Assembly: GCF_013249045.1 (NCBI RefSeq)
Contig: NZ_JABRWP010000002.1
Location: 186,001-250,000 of the forward strand
Reading direction: 5' to 3'
DNA length: 64,000 nucleotides
DNA from: Winogradskyella eckloniae
GTDB lineage: Bacteria; Bacteroidota; Bacteroidia; Flavobacteriales; Flavobacteriaceae
Shown: positions 53,588 through 62,371 of the stretch, piece after piece
How the letters are laid out: every line of letters begins with the position of its first letter
Numbering within the stretch: position 1 is the stretch's first letter
Notes under the pieces: model-generated
Databases searched by the model: none
What the model saw: the letters and a program-made list of their open reading frames with translations, nothing else
What the model was told of the DNA's origin: nothing
Translations under genes and position numbers: made by a program

Positions 53588-54835
53588 ATGCAAATATTAA
53601 CAGCAATTAAATCTAAAAAGTTATCGCCAGAACAATTATTTATGGTTAGTGTTTTAGCGGTCAATGGAGGTAACTATTTATACAATCTAATACTAGGTCG
53701 TATTTTAGGACCAACAGCCTTTGCAGATGCAGCCGTATTAATTACGTTTTTATTAGTATTATCTTTTGTTGCAATGACATTTCAGTTAGTGACGGCAAAA
53801 TTTTCAGTGTTATTTGAAAATCAATTATTTAAAAATTTTATAGCCAAAGTATACCAGCAAGCTTTTGTATTTGGTTTAGGTTTTGGTGTTTTAATTATTG
53901 CCTTTTCAACGCAACTTAAAGCTTTATTTAATACCTCATCTTCCACGATGTTTGTCATTTTTGGCTGTGGTGTTCCGCTTTATTTCTTAATGAGTATAAA
54001 TCGAGGAGCTTATCAAGGCAAAAAAGCATTTAAATCGTTATCTATAACCTATCAATCCGAAATGTTAAGCCGTTTGCTAATTACATTAGGTTTAATCCTT
54101 TTATTTCAATTTCAATCTGCACCAGTTATTGCTGTTGGTATTTTATTATCCTTTGTTTTTGGTTTGTTTCCTTTTAAAATGAAACAAATTAGTTTTAAAA
54201 AGACGGCTAAATTAGATGCGAAGTATAGTAAGCAAATCAGAAACTTTTTTCTACTTACAGCGTTTTATGAACTCACACAGATTATTATAAACAATAGTGA
54301 CATTCTATTGGTTAAACATTATTTTGAATCTTACGAAGCAGGTTTGTATGCATCATTAGCATTAATCGGAAGAATAGTATATTTCATTGCTTGGATGTTT
54401 GTTATGTTGTTATTGCCAGCTGTTGTAGAATTGAAAAAAGAAGGTAAAGAAACCTCTTCAATATTATTTAAATATGTTGGTTATATCGCTGTAATTTCTG
54501 CTGTGATTGTGTTAGGATGTTTAATTCTTCCTGAATTAATAATTAATATCCTTTTTGGTGAAGACTATATTGCAATGGCACCTTTACTTTGGAAATATGC
54601 TATTGCTACATCAATGTTTGCAATCTCTAACATTTTCGCTTACTACTATTTGTCTTTAGATAGATATGTGCCTGTAATTATTTCTGGAGTCTTTGGAGTG
54701 TTGCAAATGTTTTTAGTCATTTTTTATCATGCTAGTTTAGAGCAAGTCGTGCATATGCAAATCGTAGCAATGTTTTTATTGTTAATTATTCAAGTGAGTT
54801 TCTTTGTATTCGATTCTAAATTAAAAAAGCAGTAA
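53588..54835 (+). CDS. Wzx/MATE-like oligosaccharide flippase
   Basis: A 415-residue protein with about 12 membrane helices, of the polysaccharide-flippase superfamily (VLAVNGGNYLYNLILGRILGPTAFADAA start; GEDYIAMAPLLWKYAIAT near 320). It would move a lipid-linked or other glycan intermediate across the inner membrane. It lies between the TPR-barrel gene (divergent) and the GT4 gene. Length and context are compatible with PelG-like transporters, but no specific identification is made. Confidence 0.85.
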   Translation: MQILTAIKSKKLSPEQLFMVSVLAVNGGNYLYNLILGRILGPTAFADAAVLITFLLVLSFVAMTFQLVTAKFSVLFENQLFKNFIAKVYQQAFVFGLGFGVLIIAFSTQLKALFNTSSSTMFVIFGCGVPLYFLMSINRGAYQGKKAFKSLSITYQSEMLSRLLITLGLILLFQFQSAPVIAVGILLSFVFGLFPFKMKQISFKKTAKLDAKYSKQIRNFFLLTAFYELTQIIINNSDILLVKHYFESYEAGLYASLALIGRIVYFIAWMFVMLLLPAVVELKKEGKETSSILFKYVGYIAVISAVIVLGCLILPELIINILFGEDYIAMAPLLWKYAIATSMFAISNIFAYYYLSLDRYVPVIISGVFGVLQMFLVIFYHASLEQVVHMQIVAMFLLLIIQVSFFVFDSKLKKQ

Positions 54836-54999
54836 TCTCTGACGCTCATCACTCTAAAAAACAAGTGTAAATTCTACACTGAGATCGTCTCATACCTTTT
54901 TGGTTCAAAAGCGTCAATTCATCTGTCTAAATCTTAACTATCTACACTAAAATCATGCATTTAGCTTTTTTTTACGCGTTATTAATGGAAGTTTAAAAA

Positions 55000-55090
55000 A
55001 GCCTTGTCTAAAGATTAATTCCATTCGTCTACAGTAAAAGTCGTCTTACCGAAGCTGGCTAAGAATTAGAAAAATAAAACATCAAATTTG
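55000..55090 (+). promoter_or_regulatory. GT4 gene promoter with LytTR-like site pair
   Basis: AGCCTTGTC (55000-55008) and CCATTCGTC (55021-55029) are 21 bp apart and begin 83 and 62 bp before CAAATTTG (55083-55090). A weaker CAATTCATC is at 54915. The rest of this 291-bp gap (54836-54999) is AT-rich with no gene. No TTTG -33 is seen. Confidence 0.6.
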
Positions 55091-55126
55091 TATTGTAATT
55101 AAAAAGAATATTAAAAATTATTAAAT

Positions 55127-56332
55127 ATGAAACTAGCAGTTGTAACAGCATATCCACCAAGTAAAGTAACATTAAATGAATATGCATATCATTTAGTAAA
55201 GCAGTTTAGACAAAACCAAGACGTAACAGAACTTATTTTGTTAACAGACAGAACGGAAGGTGCTAAGGATATTCAGTTTACAGAGGCTGGTTGTAAGATT
55301 ACAGTGAAAGAATGTTGGTCTTTTAATAGCTATAGAAATATATTATCAGTGACTAAAGCAATTAACCAAACACAACCAGATTCAGTATTGTTTAACTTAC
55401 AATTTATGAAATTTGGAGATAAGAAAATTGCAGCGGCTTTAGGTTTAATGTTACCACTGGTATGTAAGTTAAAGAAAATCCCTAATATCGTTTTATTGCA
55501 TAATATTCTTGAAGAGGTCGATTTAGGAAGTGCAGGTTTTACATCAAATAAACTAATGCAAAGCATTTACGGATTTATTGGCACCACACTCACAAAGTTA
55601 ATCCTAAAAGCAGATGTAGTGGCTGTAACAATGCAGAAATATGTGGATATTTTAGAGGGTAAATATGGAGTAAATAATGTGAAGTTAATTCCACATGGCA
55701 CATTTGAAATTCCAGAAGAGCCAGATTATTCACTACCTAAAGGACCATTACAAATTATGACTTTCGGAAAATTTGGAACCTACAAAAAAGTAGAAGGCAT
55801 GATTGAAGCTGTAGAAATGGTAAGAGCTTCTACAGGTTTAGATCTTGAAGTTGTAATTGCAGGAACAGACAACCCAAATGTACCTGGTTATTTAGCAAAA
55901 GTACAAGAAGATTATAAGCATGTGCCACAAGTTCGTTTTACGGGTTACGTAGAAGAAGTAGAAGTACCAGTATTATTTAATGAAAGTGCTGTAGTTGTAT
56001 TTCCTTATACATCGACTACAGGAAGTTCTGGAGTTTTACACCAAGCAGGAAGTTACGGTAAAGCTGTGGTTATGCCAGATTTAGGTGATTTAGCTTTACT
56101 AGTACAAGATGAAGGTTATAAAGGCGAGTTTTTTGAGCCGACTAGTGTAGCGAGTTTAGCAAAAGCCATTGAAGCTATTGTTACTAATGATGCTTATAGA
56201 TTAGAATTAGCAAAGACCAATTATAAAGCCGCTACTGCGCATCCTATGTCTCAAATTGCAGACATGTATTTAGAGCGTTTTAAGCAGATAATTGCTAAGA
56301 GATCTAAAGATGTAGCGACTGTATCTGCATAA
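55127..56332 (+). CDS. Glycosyltransferase family 4
   Basis: A 401-residue GT-B enzyme. PHGTFEIPEEP near 195 and the C-terminal GT4 block (LQIMTFGKFGTYKKVEGMIEA at about 210; FPYTSTTGSSGVLHQAGSYGKAVVMPDLGDL at about 287-320) are clear; the E-x7-E stretch is modified. It would add a sugar from a nucleotide donor at the cytoplasmic face. The promoter has a LytTR-like pair at the same positions as the receiver-GT2 gene. Confidence 0.87.
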   Translation: MKLAVVTAYPPSKVTLNEYAYHLVKQFRQNQDVTELILLTDRTEGAKDIQFTEAGCKITVKECWSFNSYRNILSVTKAINQTQPDSVLFNLQFMKFGDKKIAAALGLMLPLVCKLKKIPNIVLLHNILEEVDLGSAGFTSNKLMQSIYGFIGTTLTKLILKADVVAVTMQKYVDILEGKYGVNNVKLIPHGTFEIPEEPDYSLPKGPLQIMTFGKFGTYKKVEGMIEAVEMVRASTGLDLEVVIAGTDNPNVPGYLAKVQEDYKHVPQVRFTGYVEEVEVPVLFNESAVVVFPYTSTTGSSGVLHQAGSYGKAVVMPDLGDLALLVQDEGYKGEFFEPTSVASLAKAIEAIVTNDAYRLELAKTNYKAATAHPMSQIADMYLERFKQIIAKRSKDVATVSA

Positions 56333-56370
56333 TAAAGGGAAAGTACTATTTTATTGAAATCGGTTAAAGT

Positions 56371-57888
56371 CTACTGATTAGAAATATATTTAAACGCCTC
56401 CTTTTTTACGCCTTTAGAATCAATAAACCCAAATCTTTTTTGGGTATTGCGACGCCAAGGCCTGCTACCCACAACATCTTTAGGGACATCAGTAAAATCG
56501 TATAAAGTCCAAGACATAAATTGTAAATTATTAGCTACAATTTGTTCTTGGATTTTTTTGTGATAGTTGGCTTGGTCTTCTTCTGAAGATCCAAAAGGTT
56601 TCCAAAAACCAGAATATGACGATAATCCAAACTCTTGAAGAACCAGAGGCTTATTAGGTATTTCTGTTTTTAAAGCTGCTACTGCTGCATCAAAATTTTC
56701 TAAATCTTCATAATAATGAAAGGATATAAAATCGACTTTGTCTTTTAAGATAGTAGCACTTTCGGTATTAGACCAGCCTATAGTTACAGGATGTATGGAA
56801 TCTGTGGTTTTTACCAAATCAATCATATTGTCTAACCAGGCAATTACATTGTCTTTTCCTCGCGATTCAAAATCTAAATTTGGTTCGTTTTTAATATCCC
56901 AAGCCAATAAAGCATTGTGATCTTTTACAGCATTAACAACCGTTTCTGCGTGTCGCTGATTTAAGGTCCAGTTCATTATAGAATAATCTCCAAAAAAATC
57001 AAACAAGGTTAATACGACTTTTAATTCGTTGGCTTCTGCAGCATCTAGGGTTTGTTTTAGCTTTTCAATTTTTTTAGCGTCAACATGTTCTTTTCCAAAG
57101 TCTTCATATTGGACAAAAAGACGTACCGAGTTTAAACCAGCCTCTTTTATAATTTTAAAATCTTTAGAAATGGTGTCTTTTGAAAATGCATCCCCAAACA
57201 TATTCCAAGGATTAGCTTGTGGATAGTAATTGATACCTTTAATATTTAGACTATCTACATTGATTTGTTGCGGTTCATTGTTATAAATACCAGCACTATC
57301 TTTTACTAAATGTCTAATGCGCCAAAAGCCGTCTTCTAATAAAAATACCATTTGGTAAGTAGCCGTTTCTTTGGTTTCTAGAATGAGATCTTTTGCTTTA
57401 AAAACACGCTTGTATTCTATAACGTTACGGTCTGTAATTACGGCTAATTGACCATCTTGACTAAAATATTCTAACGTAGGATTATGACTTAACGTTGTCG
57501 CCTCAATACTTATGTCTTGCGCTTTGTTTAAATCTATGAATGCAAATAAGTTTTCTCTTGCACTGTCTGTATAATAGTCTTTAATTCCGGCTGTTTTATT
57601 ACTCTTGTAGGCAATTTGTTTAACGTACCAAGCATCTAAATAATCATGCTGAATAGCATTTAGCGTTTGGTCGTCCATGGGTCTACCTTCATTTTGCAAG
57701 GGTTCCCAATTCATTTTTGGTGCGTATTGGTCTACTTTTTTAATTTCGGTATGTAGCATGGTGCTGCGGTCGGCACCTGTATTTAGGTAACTAAATAGTG
57801 CACTTACACCAGAAATAATTAAGGCTACAATCATAATATATGAGGCAATTAAAATGGTACGTAATATGTTTTTGTTAAGACTTACCAT
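56371..57888 (-). CDS. Membrane-anchored GH5-like glycoside hydrolase
   Basis: A 505-residue protein with one N-terminal membrane helix (about 10-32), an NTF2-like domain (about 70-205, ending LLEDGFWRIRHLVKD), and a TIM-barrel hydrolase (about 225-505). The acid/base Glu is in DIKNEPN near residue 336 and the nucleophile Glu in LQEFGLS near 425, as in clan GH-A cellulases and mannanases. A catalytic enzyme facing the periplasm in a glycan locus often trims or releases the product. It overlaps the next gene upstream by 7 bp. Confidence 0.82.
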   Translation of the reverse strand: MVSLNKNILRTILIASYIMIVALIISGVSALFSYLNTGADRSTMLHTEIKKVDQYAPKMNWEPLQNEGRPMDDQTLNAIQHDYLDAWYVKQIAYKSNKTAGIKDYYTDSARENLFAFIDLNKAQDISIEATTLSHNPTLEYFSQDGQLAVITDRNVIEYKRVFKAKDLILETKETATYQMVFLLEDGFWRIRHLVKDSAGIYNNEPQQINVDSLNIKGINYYPQANPWNMFGDAFSKDTISKDFKIIKEAGLNSVRLFVQYEDFGKEHVDAKKIEKLKQTLDAAEANELKVVLTLFDFFGDYSIMNWTLNQRHAETVVNAVKDHNALLAWDIKNEPNLDFESRGKDNVIAWLDNMIDLVKTTDSIHPVTIGWSNTESATILKDKVDFISFHYYEDLENFDAAVAALKTEIPNKPLVLQEFGLSSYSGFWKPFGSSEEDQANYHKKIQEQIVANNLQFMSWTLYDFTDVPKDVVGSRPWRRNTQKRFGFIDSKGVKKEAFKYISNQ

Positions 57889-59102
57889 AGCTGTATTGAT
57901 TTAAATTCTTTTGATAAGCCAGCGGTTTCAATCTTAAAATTATAACTGCCGTTTTTATAAATAGCTGGTTTTAGTTTAAAACTAGTGTACCCGTTAAAAG
58001 ATGTTTTGGTTAATGTAGTAATAAGCGAATGGTCTTGGTAAATATGAAGTTTTATATGCAAACCATCTGGTATCATTTGTCCCATAAAACTTTGCAATGG
58101 TCCAATGTTGATTTGTCGGTTATGTTCTAAAAATTCAACATCAAAATCTTTAACAACTTGTTTGTAGCTTACAGTAATGCTATTACTCTCAGACATACCA
58201 TCTACGTAGGCTTTAACACTCCATTGATCTGCAAAATCTGGATGGATAATTTTTGAATTTGCAATACCATCAATCGTCGTTCCTGTGGTTTTTAAAATAT
58301 TTCCTTTTCCGTTTTTAATAAAAAATGTTACAAAAGTCCCATCGCTTACCACATTGTTTTGTTCATCTTTGATAATGGTAGTCCAAAATGTCGTTACCTG
58401 ATTGCCGTCTGCATAATCGTGTGGTCGCGTGGCAGAGATTTTAAAATCTGTAGGAATGGCTGGCATAACATTAATGGTGTATTCTTTAGAATTAATACCA
58501 AGACTTTCTGATGACACCAACATCCTTCCGCTTTCTTTTTTGGAATATATATTTCGGTAGGCAATTAAATTTTTAGTGAATATATCAAAACCTTCTTCTG
58601 AATCTAAAAACTGAAATTTAGCATCTACCAAAGTATGTGTTGGTACAGGATTGTCTAAAGAATCCGTTGGAATAACCACCAATGTGGTATAATCTTTTCC
58701 GCCTGCTTCAATACTTGGTGGACCAATATAAGTTTCCATTGTGGCTACTTCTGGTTTTGGTAAAATGTTTAGTTTTCCTGAAAGTGATTTGCTATCATCT
58801 AATAAAGTCCAGTTAACAGCACCAATTTTTTTAGTGATATTTTCAGGAATAATAAATTCTAAGGTGTTGTTTTTTAAGCTTGAAGATATAACGGTTGAAC
58901 CATAACTATTAGAACAGTATAAATCAAATGGAACATCACCTGAGGTTGAAAATCTTAGCATAACAGGTTGACCAACTTCAAATTCGGTTTGCGTAGAAAT
59001 TAATGTTATTTCAGTTGAAACAACTTTAGTGTGTTGCACAACAGCGAAGGATGATAATAACATCAACCCTAAAAGTAAAAGGTATGTGCGTTTTATTTGC
59101 AT
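57882..59102 (-). CDS. Exported protein with Ig-like domains
   Basis: A 406-residue protein with a signal peptide (hydrophobic 7-22). The rest is beta-rich with at least three Ig-like or invasin-like modules (about 30-115 TQTEFEVGQPVMLRFS; 125-215; 220-310 GTFVTFFIKNGKGNILKTTGTTIDGIANSKI). The last stretch (about 310-406) is another small beta domain. No catalytic motif is seen. It overlaps both neighbours by one to seven bases, so the three genes from 62191 to 56371 are one operon. Confidence 0.65.
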   Translation of the reverse strand: MQIKRTYLLLLGLMLLSSFAVVQHTKVVSTEITLISTQTEFEVGQPVMLRFSTSGDVPFDLYCSNSYGSTVISSSLKNNTLEFIIPENITKKIGAVNWTLLDDSKSLSGKLNILPKPEVATMETYIGPPSIEAGGKDYTTLVVIPTDSLDNPVPTHTLVDAKFQFLDSEEGFDIFTKNLIAYRNIYSKKESGRMLVSSESLGINSKEYTINVMPAIPTDFKISATRPHDYADGNQVTTFWTTIIKDEQNNVVSDGTFVTFFIKNGKGNILKTTGTTIDGIANSKIIHPDFADQWSVKAYVDGMSESNSITVSYKQVVKDFDVEFLEHNRQINIGPLQSFMGQMIPDGLHIKLHIYQDHSLITTLTKTSFNGYTSFKLKPAIYKNGSYNFKIETAGLSKEFKSIQLW

Positions 59103-62100
59103 TAATTAGGACTTCCTATATATGTGTTAATTTCAATTTTAATTCCACTAAAATCGAGATGGTCAATGGGTTGTAATTCCGCATTGGTATGATTTTTAAT
59201 TCTATTTGGTACTATTTTATCTGAAATATCTTCGTTTGGTAAACCGTTTACAAAGATGTTTTTCATATCATCGTTTATAATTTTCACATCACCATCAATT
59301 ATAATCGGATATTCAAAATGTTGCTTACGTTGTTGTCGCACACCAGCTTTTACAAACATATGGTCTACCCAAACCATATTTTGGTTATTATCGTAATAGG
59401 TTATTAATAATTGCGGAATGGTTATTTCTTGAATGCCACTATTAAACAAATTACCATTAAGCATACAGTCTTTAATATTCACATCACTTAACACAACATT
59501 TTTATACAAATCAGAACCAGACACATTTCCGGCAACTTGTAAGTTGAATTTTGTGGGTTGTTCTTCAAACTCTACAGGTGTAAATTCATCAGGATTAAAG
59601 GTATCTGGAATAGAATCTTGGGTTTTAGACCAGGCAATGCCTTCAAAATTAATTCTAAAACTACTCGATTCCTTAGGCATTAATTTGTGCTTTACGTGAT
59701 ATTTGGCATTATACGTAGCTAATTCTTTGTTATCTTCGTTGTAAAGAGTCCCTTTTAAAATAACATCTGCAGGTACATTATCTATATTTTGAACTTCGCC
59801 AATAATAGCATAACTACCATCAAACTGAACCAGTTTTGCTTGTATAACTTCTAAAACAGGTTGTTTTAAAATATCTTCGTGGTGTGTAGCTTCGGTTGTA
59901 ATTCTACGTCGACCTTGGTTAAAATATTTAGTCACATTATCAGAATACAACTGGTCTGGTGGTAAATCGTTGTTTAAATCATCGGGTTGTAAAAACCATT
60001 TGCCTTTTATTTTAGACAAGGATTTGTAATCTACTTTTTCAATTTTTTCTAATGGTGTAATCCATTGACTGGTCACTTTTGCCGAAACTGTACTATCGTT
60101 AAGTGCTGTGATTTCGGTTTCAATCGCGTCCATTTTTGCATAGCTACTTAATAAACCATCCGTTACCGAAATCTCTAACATGTATTGCGCAATTGGCACA
60201 TTGCTATTTGGGTCTATTAAGCTATGGGCTTTTTCAAATTCTTTAAAATCTAAAGCATCATAATAGGCCACAATAGCGTTTTCCGGACTGCGTTGTGAGT
60301 CGTTTTTTAGATAGAATAGATAGATGCCGTAAAAGACTATTATTGCTAAAACTAGAGACCAAAGGTGTGTAAGGCGTAACACATTGCTATTAAACTTGGT
60401 GTATGCCGTTGGGAATTTTAGAAAATCTGGTAATGGTTTTATTCGTGTTTTTAATGCCAATACAAATAGCATTTGTATGTTTAGAACAAAGGCCACCAGA
60501 ACCGTTAAAAACGGCATAATTCCCCAATGAATTTTTAACCATTTAGCAACATCTTCCTTTGGTAAAATAGCAGAAACTGGCGGAATGTTAAGGCGTTCCC
60601 AAACCATAATACCATTTTCTAATTGACGTAAACGTTGCCAACCACAGAAATAGAGAATGGGGTCGTAAAATTTATCGTTAGAGAAAATGTATTTAAGATT
60701 ATATTTTTCTGGTGTGGTTAAAAATTGCTGTAACGAACCAATACCAGCAACACCTTTAAATTTTGAATTTTCTAAGCGTTCTATTGGTCTTGTCGTTAAT
60801 TCTGGCAATCGCCTTGCAGAATGGTAATTACCATCTACCGTCATTGCATCGGTTTGCGCACTAAGCCAAGCCATTTGGTCACCAAAACCAAGGGTTAAAA
60901 ATCGCCATTTATCGTGGTCATCTTGGTTTAAGAAATTTACAATAGGCAACATTTTTATTTTCTGCGGTTGCGATGGTCTAAAGTAATTTAAACTCATGGT
61001 AAACACCACCATAAAAACCGCCAAACCAGCAAGTATGCCACCAATTATTCTATGATATACAGCACCAAATTTAGTTTGGATGAGAGTTTTTAAATCGCCT
61101 TCCACAAAGCGATAGGCAAATTCACCCATTAATGGTATTGATAATATAGAAGCCCAAAGCGTAAACCGGTCTAAGGTTAAGATGTTAAATGCCGTTTCGC
61201 CTAACATTTTTAACGGAATTGGTGTAGTGCCACCAGTACCTAAAACAAAACATATGGTTACGGATAAGCCAAAAAACAAATAACGTTTACTGTAATATCT
61301 ATAAAATATATAAGGCAATAATATGAGTAAAATTCCCCAAGGAATTAAAAAGAATACCAAACCTGAAGATGTGATTTCTAAAAAATTATCACGAGAACCA
61401 TGCGGAATTGGAACTTGGGTTATTGGGTTGGCTTTAGAGTTGAGCCAATACGGAAAAATACAACCTATAATTAATACTAAAGACAGCATGCCAAAACTCA
61501 CAATGCGCTTAAAGAGTTTGAAAAAGGTATTTAAGAATATTTTGAAAGTGACTTCTTTCATACTATTGACCTGTTCTCTTGAGACATCCATGAGCACCAT
61601 TCCTATTAAAGGAAAGATAAAAAAGACCATTCCAAAAATTGGTGTCACATGATGTGAGGTTACAGTCACTGCAATAAGAGATAAGCTGGTGGCTAAATAC
61701 CATTTTCGTCCTGTTTTTAGCCATAGATAGATTTCTGGCAAGGCATGCATTAATACCGAAACACCAACAATACTTGGTAATTGCCCAAAGATGTGAAGGG
61801 TTTCTATAAACGACGATGAAAATACGGCAAGCAGACAAGCATAACCTGCAACGGTTTTGTTACTCGTCATTAATAAAGAAAAACGATACGTCCCAGTTAT
61901 AAAAAGAACAATGGCTATTAAGGCCACACTAAACATACCAAACTTTAAGCCTCCAATTAAGGACAGTAAGCCAATGGACTGATGCACCAAAGGCGGATAA
62001 CTCTGTACAGTAAAGCCTGTGTACCACTCATAGTTCCATGGCTCAAACCAACTGTTCGCATAATGGTCTGCAAAAAACAAGTGGATTAAGGCATCATACG

Positions 62101-62191
62101 TAGTTTCTAAAGTAAAAAAGATAGCACTACCATGAAACGCTAAACCTAAGAGGAGCGCAGATATTAAGTATTTGTTAGAGGTTTCCTTCAT
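59102..62191 (-). CDS. Large polytopic membrane protein (PTPS-related, GT-C-like)
   Basis: A 1029-residue protein. The N-terminal half (about 1-580) has some 12 membrane helices and matches the family called 6-pyruvoyl-tetrahydropterin synthase-related membrane protein: ETTYDALIHLFFADHYANSW at about 29-48 and YPPLVHQSIGLL. The luminal acidic loop after the first helix is reminiscent of GT-C glycosyltransferases. After the last helix (about 620-640) comes an NTF2-like module (about 645-750) and two beta modules (about 780-1025). It could be a sugar or lipid-sugar transferase; this is inference. Confidence 0.65.
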   Translation of the reverse strand: MKETSNKYLISALLLGLAFHGSAIFFTLETTYDALIHLFFADHYANSWFEPWNYEWYTGFTVQSYPPLVHQSIGLLSLIGGLKFGMFSVALIAIVLFITGTYRFSLLMTSNKTVAGYACLLAVFSSSFIETLHIFGQLPSIVGVSVLMHALPEIYLWLKTGRKWYLATSLSLIAVTVTSHHVTPIFGMVFFIFPLIGMVLMDVSREQVNSMKEVTFKIFLNTFFKLFKRIVSFGMLSLVLIIGCIFPYWLNSKANPITQVPIPHGSRDNFLEITSSGLVFFLIPWGILLILLPYIFYRYYSKRYLFFGLSVTICFVLGTGGTTPIPLKMLGETAFNILTLDRFTLWASILSIPLMGEFAYRFVEGDLKTLIQTKFGAVYHRIIGGILAGLAVFMVVFTMSLNYFRPSQPQKIKMLPIVNFLNQDDHDKWRFLTLGFGDQMAWLSAQTDAMTVDGNYHSARRLPELTTRPIERLENSKFKGVAGIGSLQQFLTTPEKYNLKYIFSNDKFYDPILYFCGWQRLRQLENGIMVWERLNIPPVSAILPKEDVAKWLKIHWGIMPFLTVLVAFVLNIQMLFVLALKTRIKPLPDFLKFPTAYTKFNSNVLRLTHLWSLVLAIIVFYGIYLFYLKNDSQRSPENAIVAYYDALDFKEFEKAHSLIDPNSNVPIAQYMLEISVTDGLLSSYAKMDAIETEITALNDSTVSAKVTSQWITPLEKIEKVDYKSLSKIKGKWFLQPDDLNNDLPPDQLYSDNVTKYFNQGRRRITTEATHHEDILKQPVLEVIQAKLVQFDGSYAIIGEVQNIDNVPADVILKGTLYNEDNKELATYNAKYHVKHKLMPKESSSFRINFEGIAWSKTQDSIPDTFNPDEFTPVEFEEQPTKFNLQVAGNVSGSDLYKNVVLSDVNIKDCMLNGNLFNSGIQEITIPQLLITYYDNNQNMVWVDHMFVKAGVRQQRKQHFEYPIIIDGDVKIINDDMKNIFVNGLPNEDISDKIVPNRIKNHTNAELQPIDHLDFSGIKIEINTYIGSPN

Positions 62192-62250
62192 TTATAAGCC
62201 TAAGCAGTAACATATTGGTAAAGATATATAATTTAATAGAGGTTCACATT

Positions 62251-62341
62251 TTAATTATCTACAGCAATCTACCATTCGTCTACACTAAATATTAAGTTCA
62301 GCTAAATTTAAAATTTAATAGCCTAATCCCTAGTACTTTTG
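62251..62341 (+). promoter_or_regulatory. Receiver-GT2 promoter with LytTR-like site pair
   Basis: TTAATTATC (62251-62259) and CCATTCGTC (62272-62280) are 21 bp apart and begin 83 and 62 bp before TACTTTTG (62334-62341), the same positions as at the GT4 promoter. No TTTG -33 is seen. The gap is shared with the divergent 59102-62191 operon, whose own promoter is not clear. Confidence 0.65.
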
Positions 62342-62371
62342 AACTGTAATTAACAAAGAAAATAATTTATT

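Noticed and set aside
54915-54923. CAATTCATC upstream of the GT4 gene
   Set aside because: Its nearest similar segment is at a 19-bp step and no -7 element stands at the expected distance; may be a decayed site.
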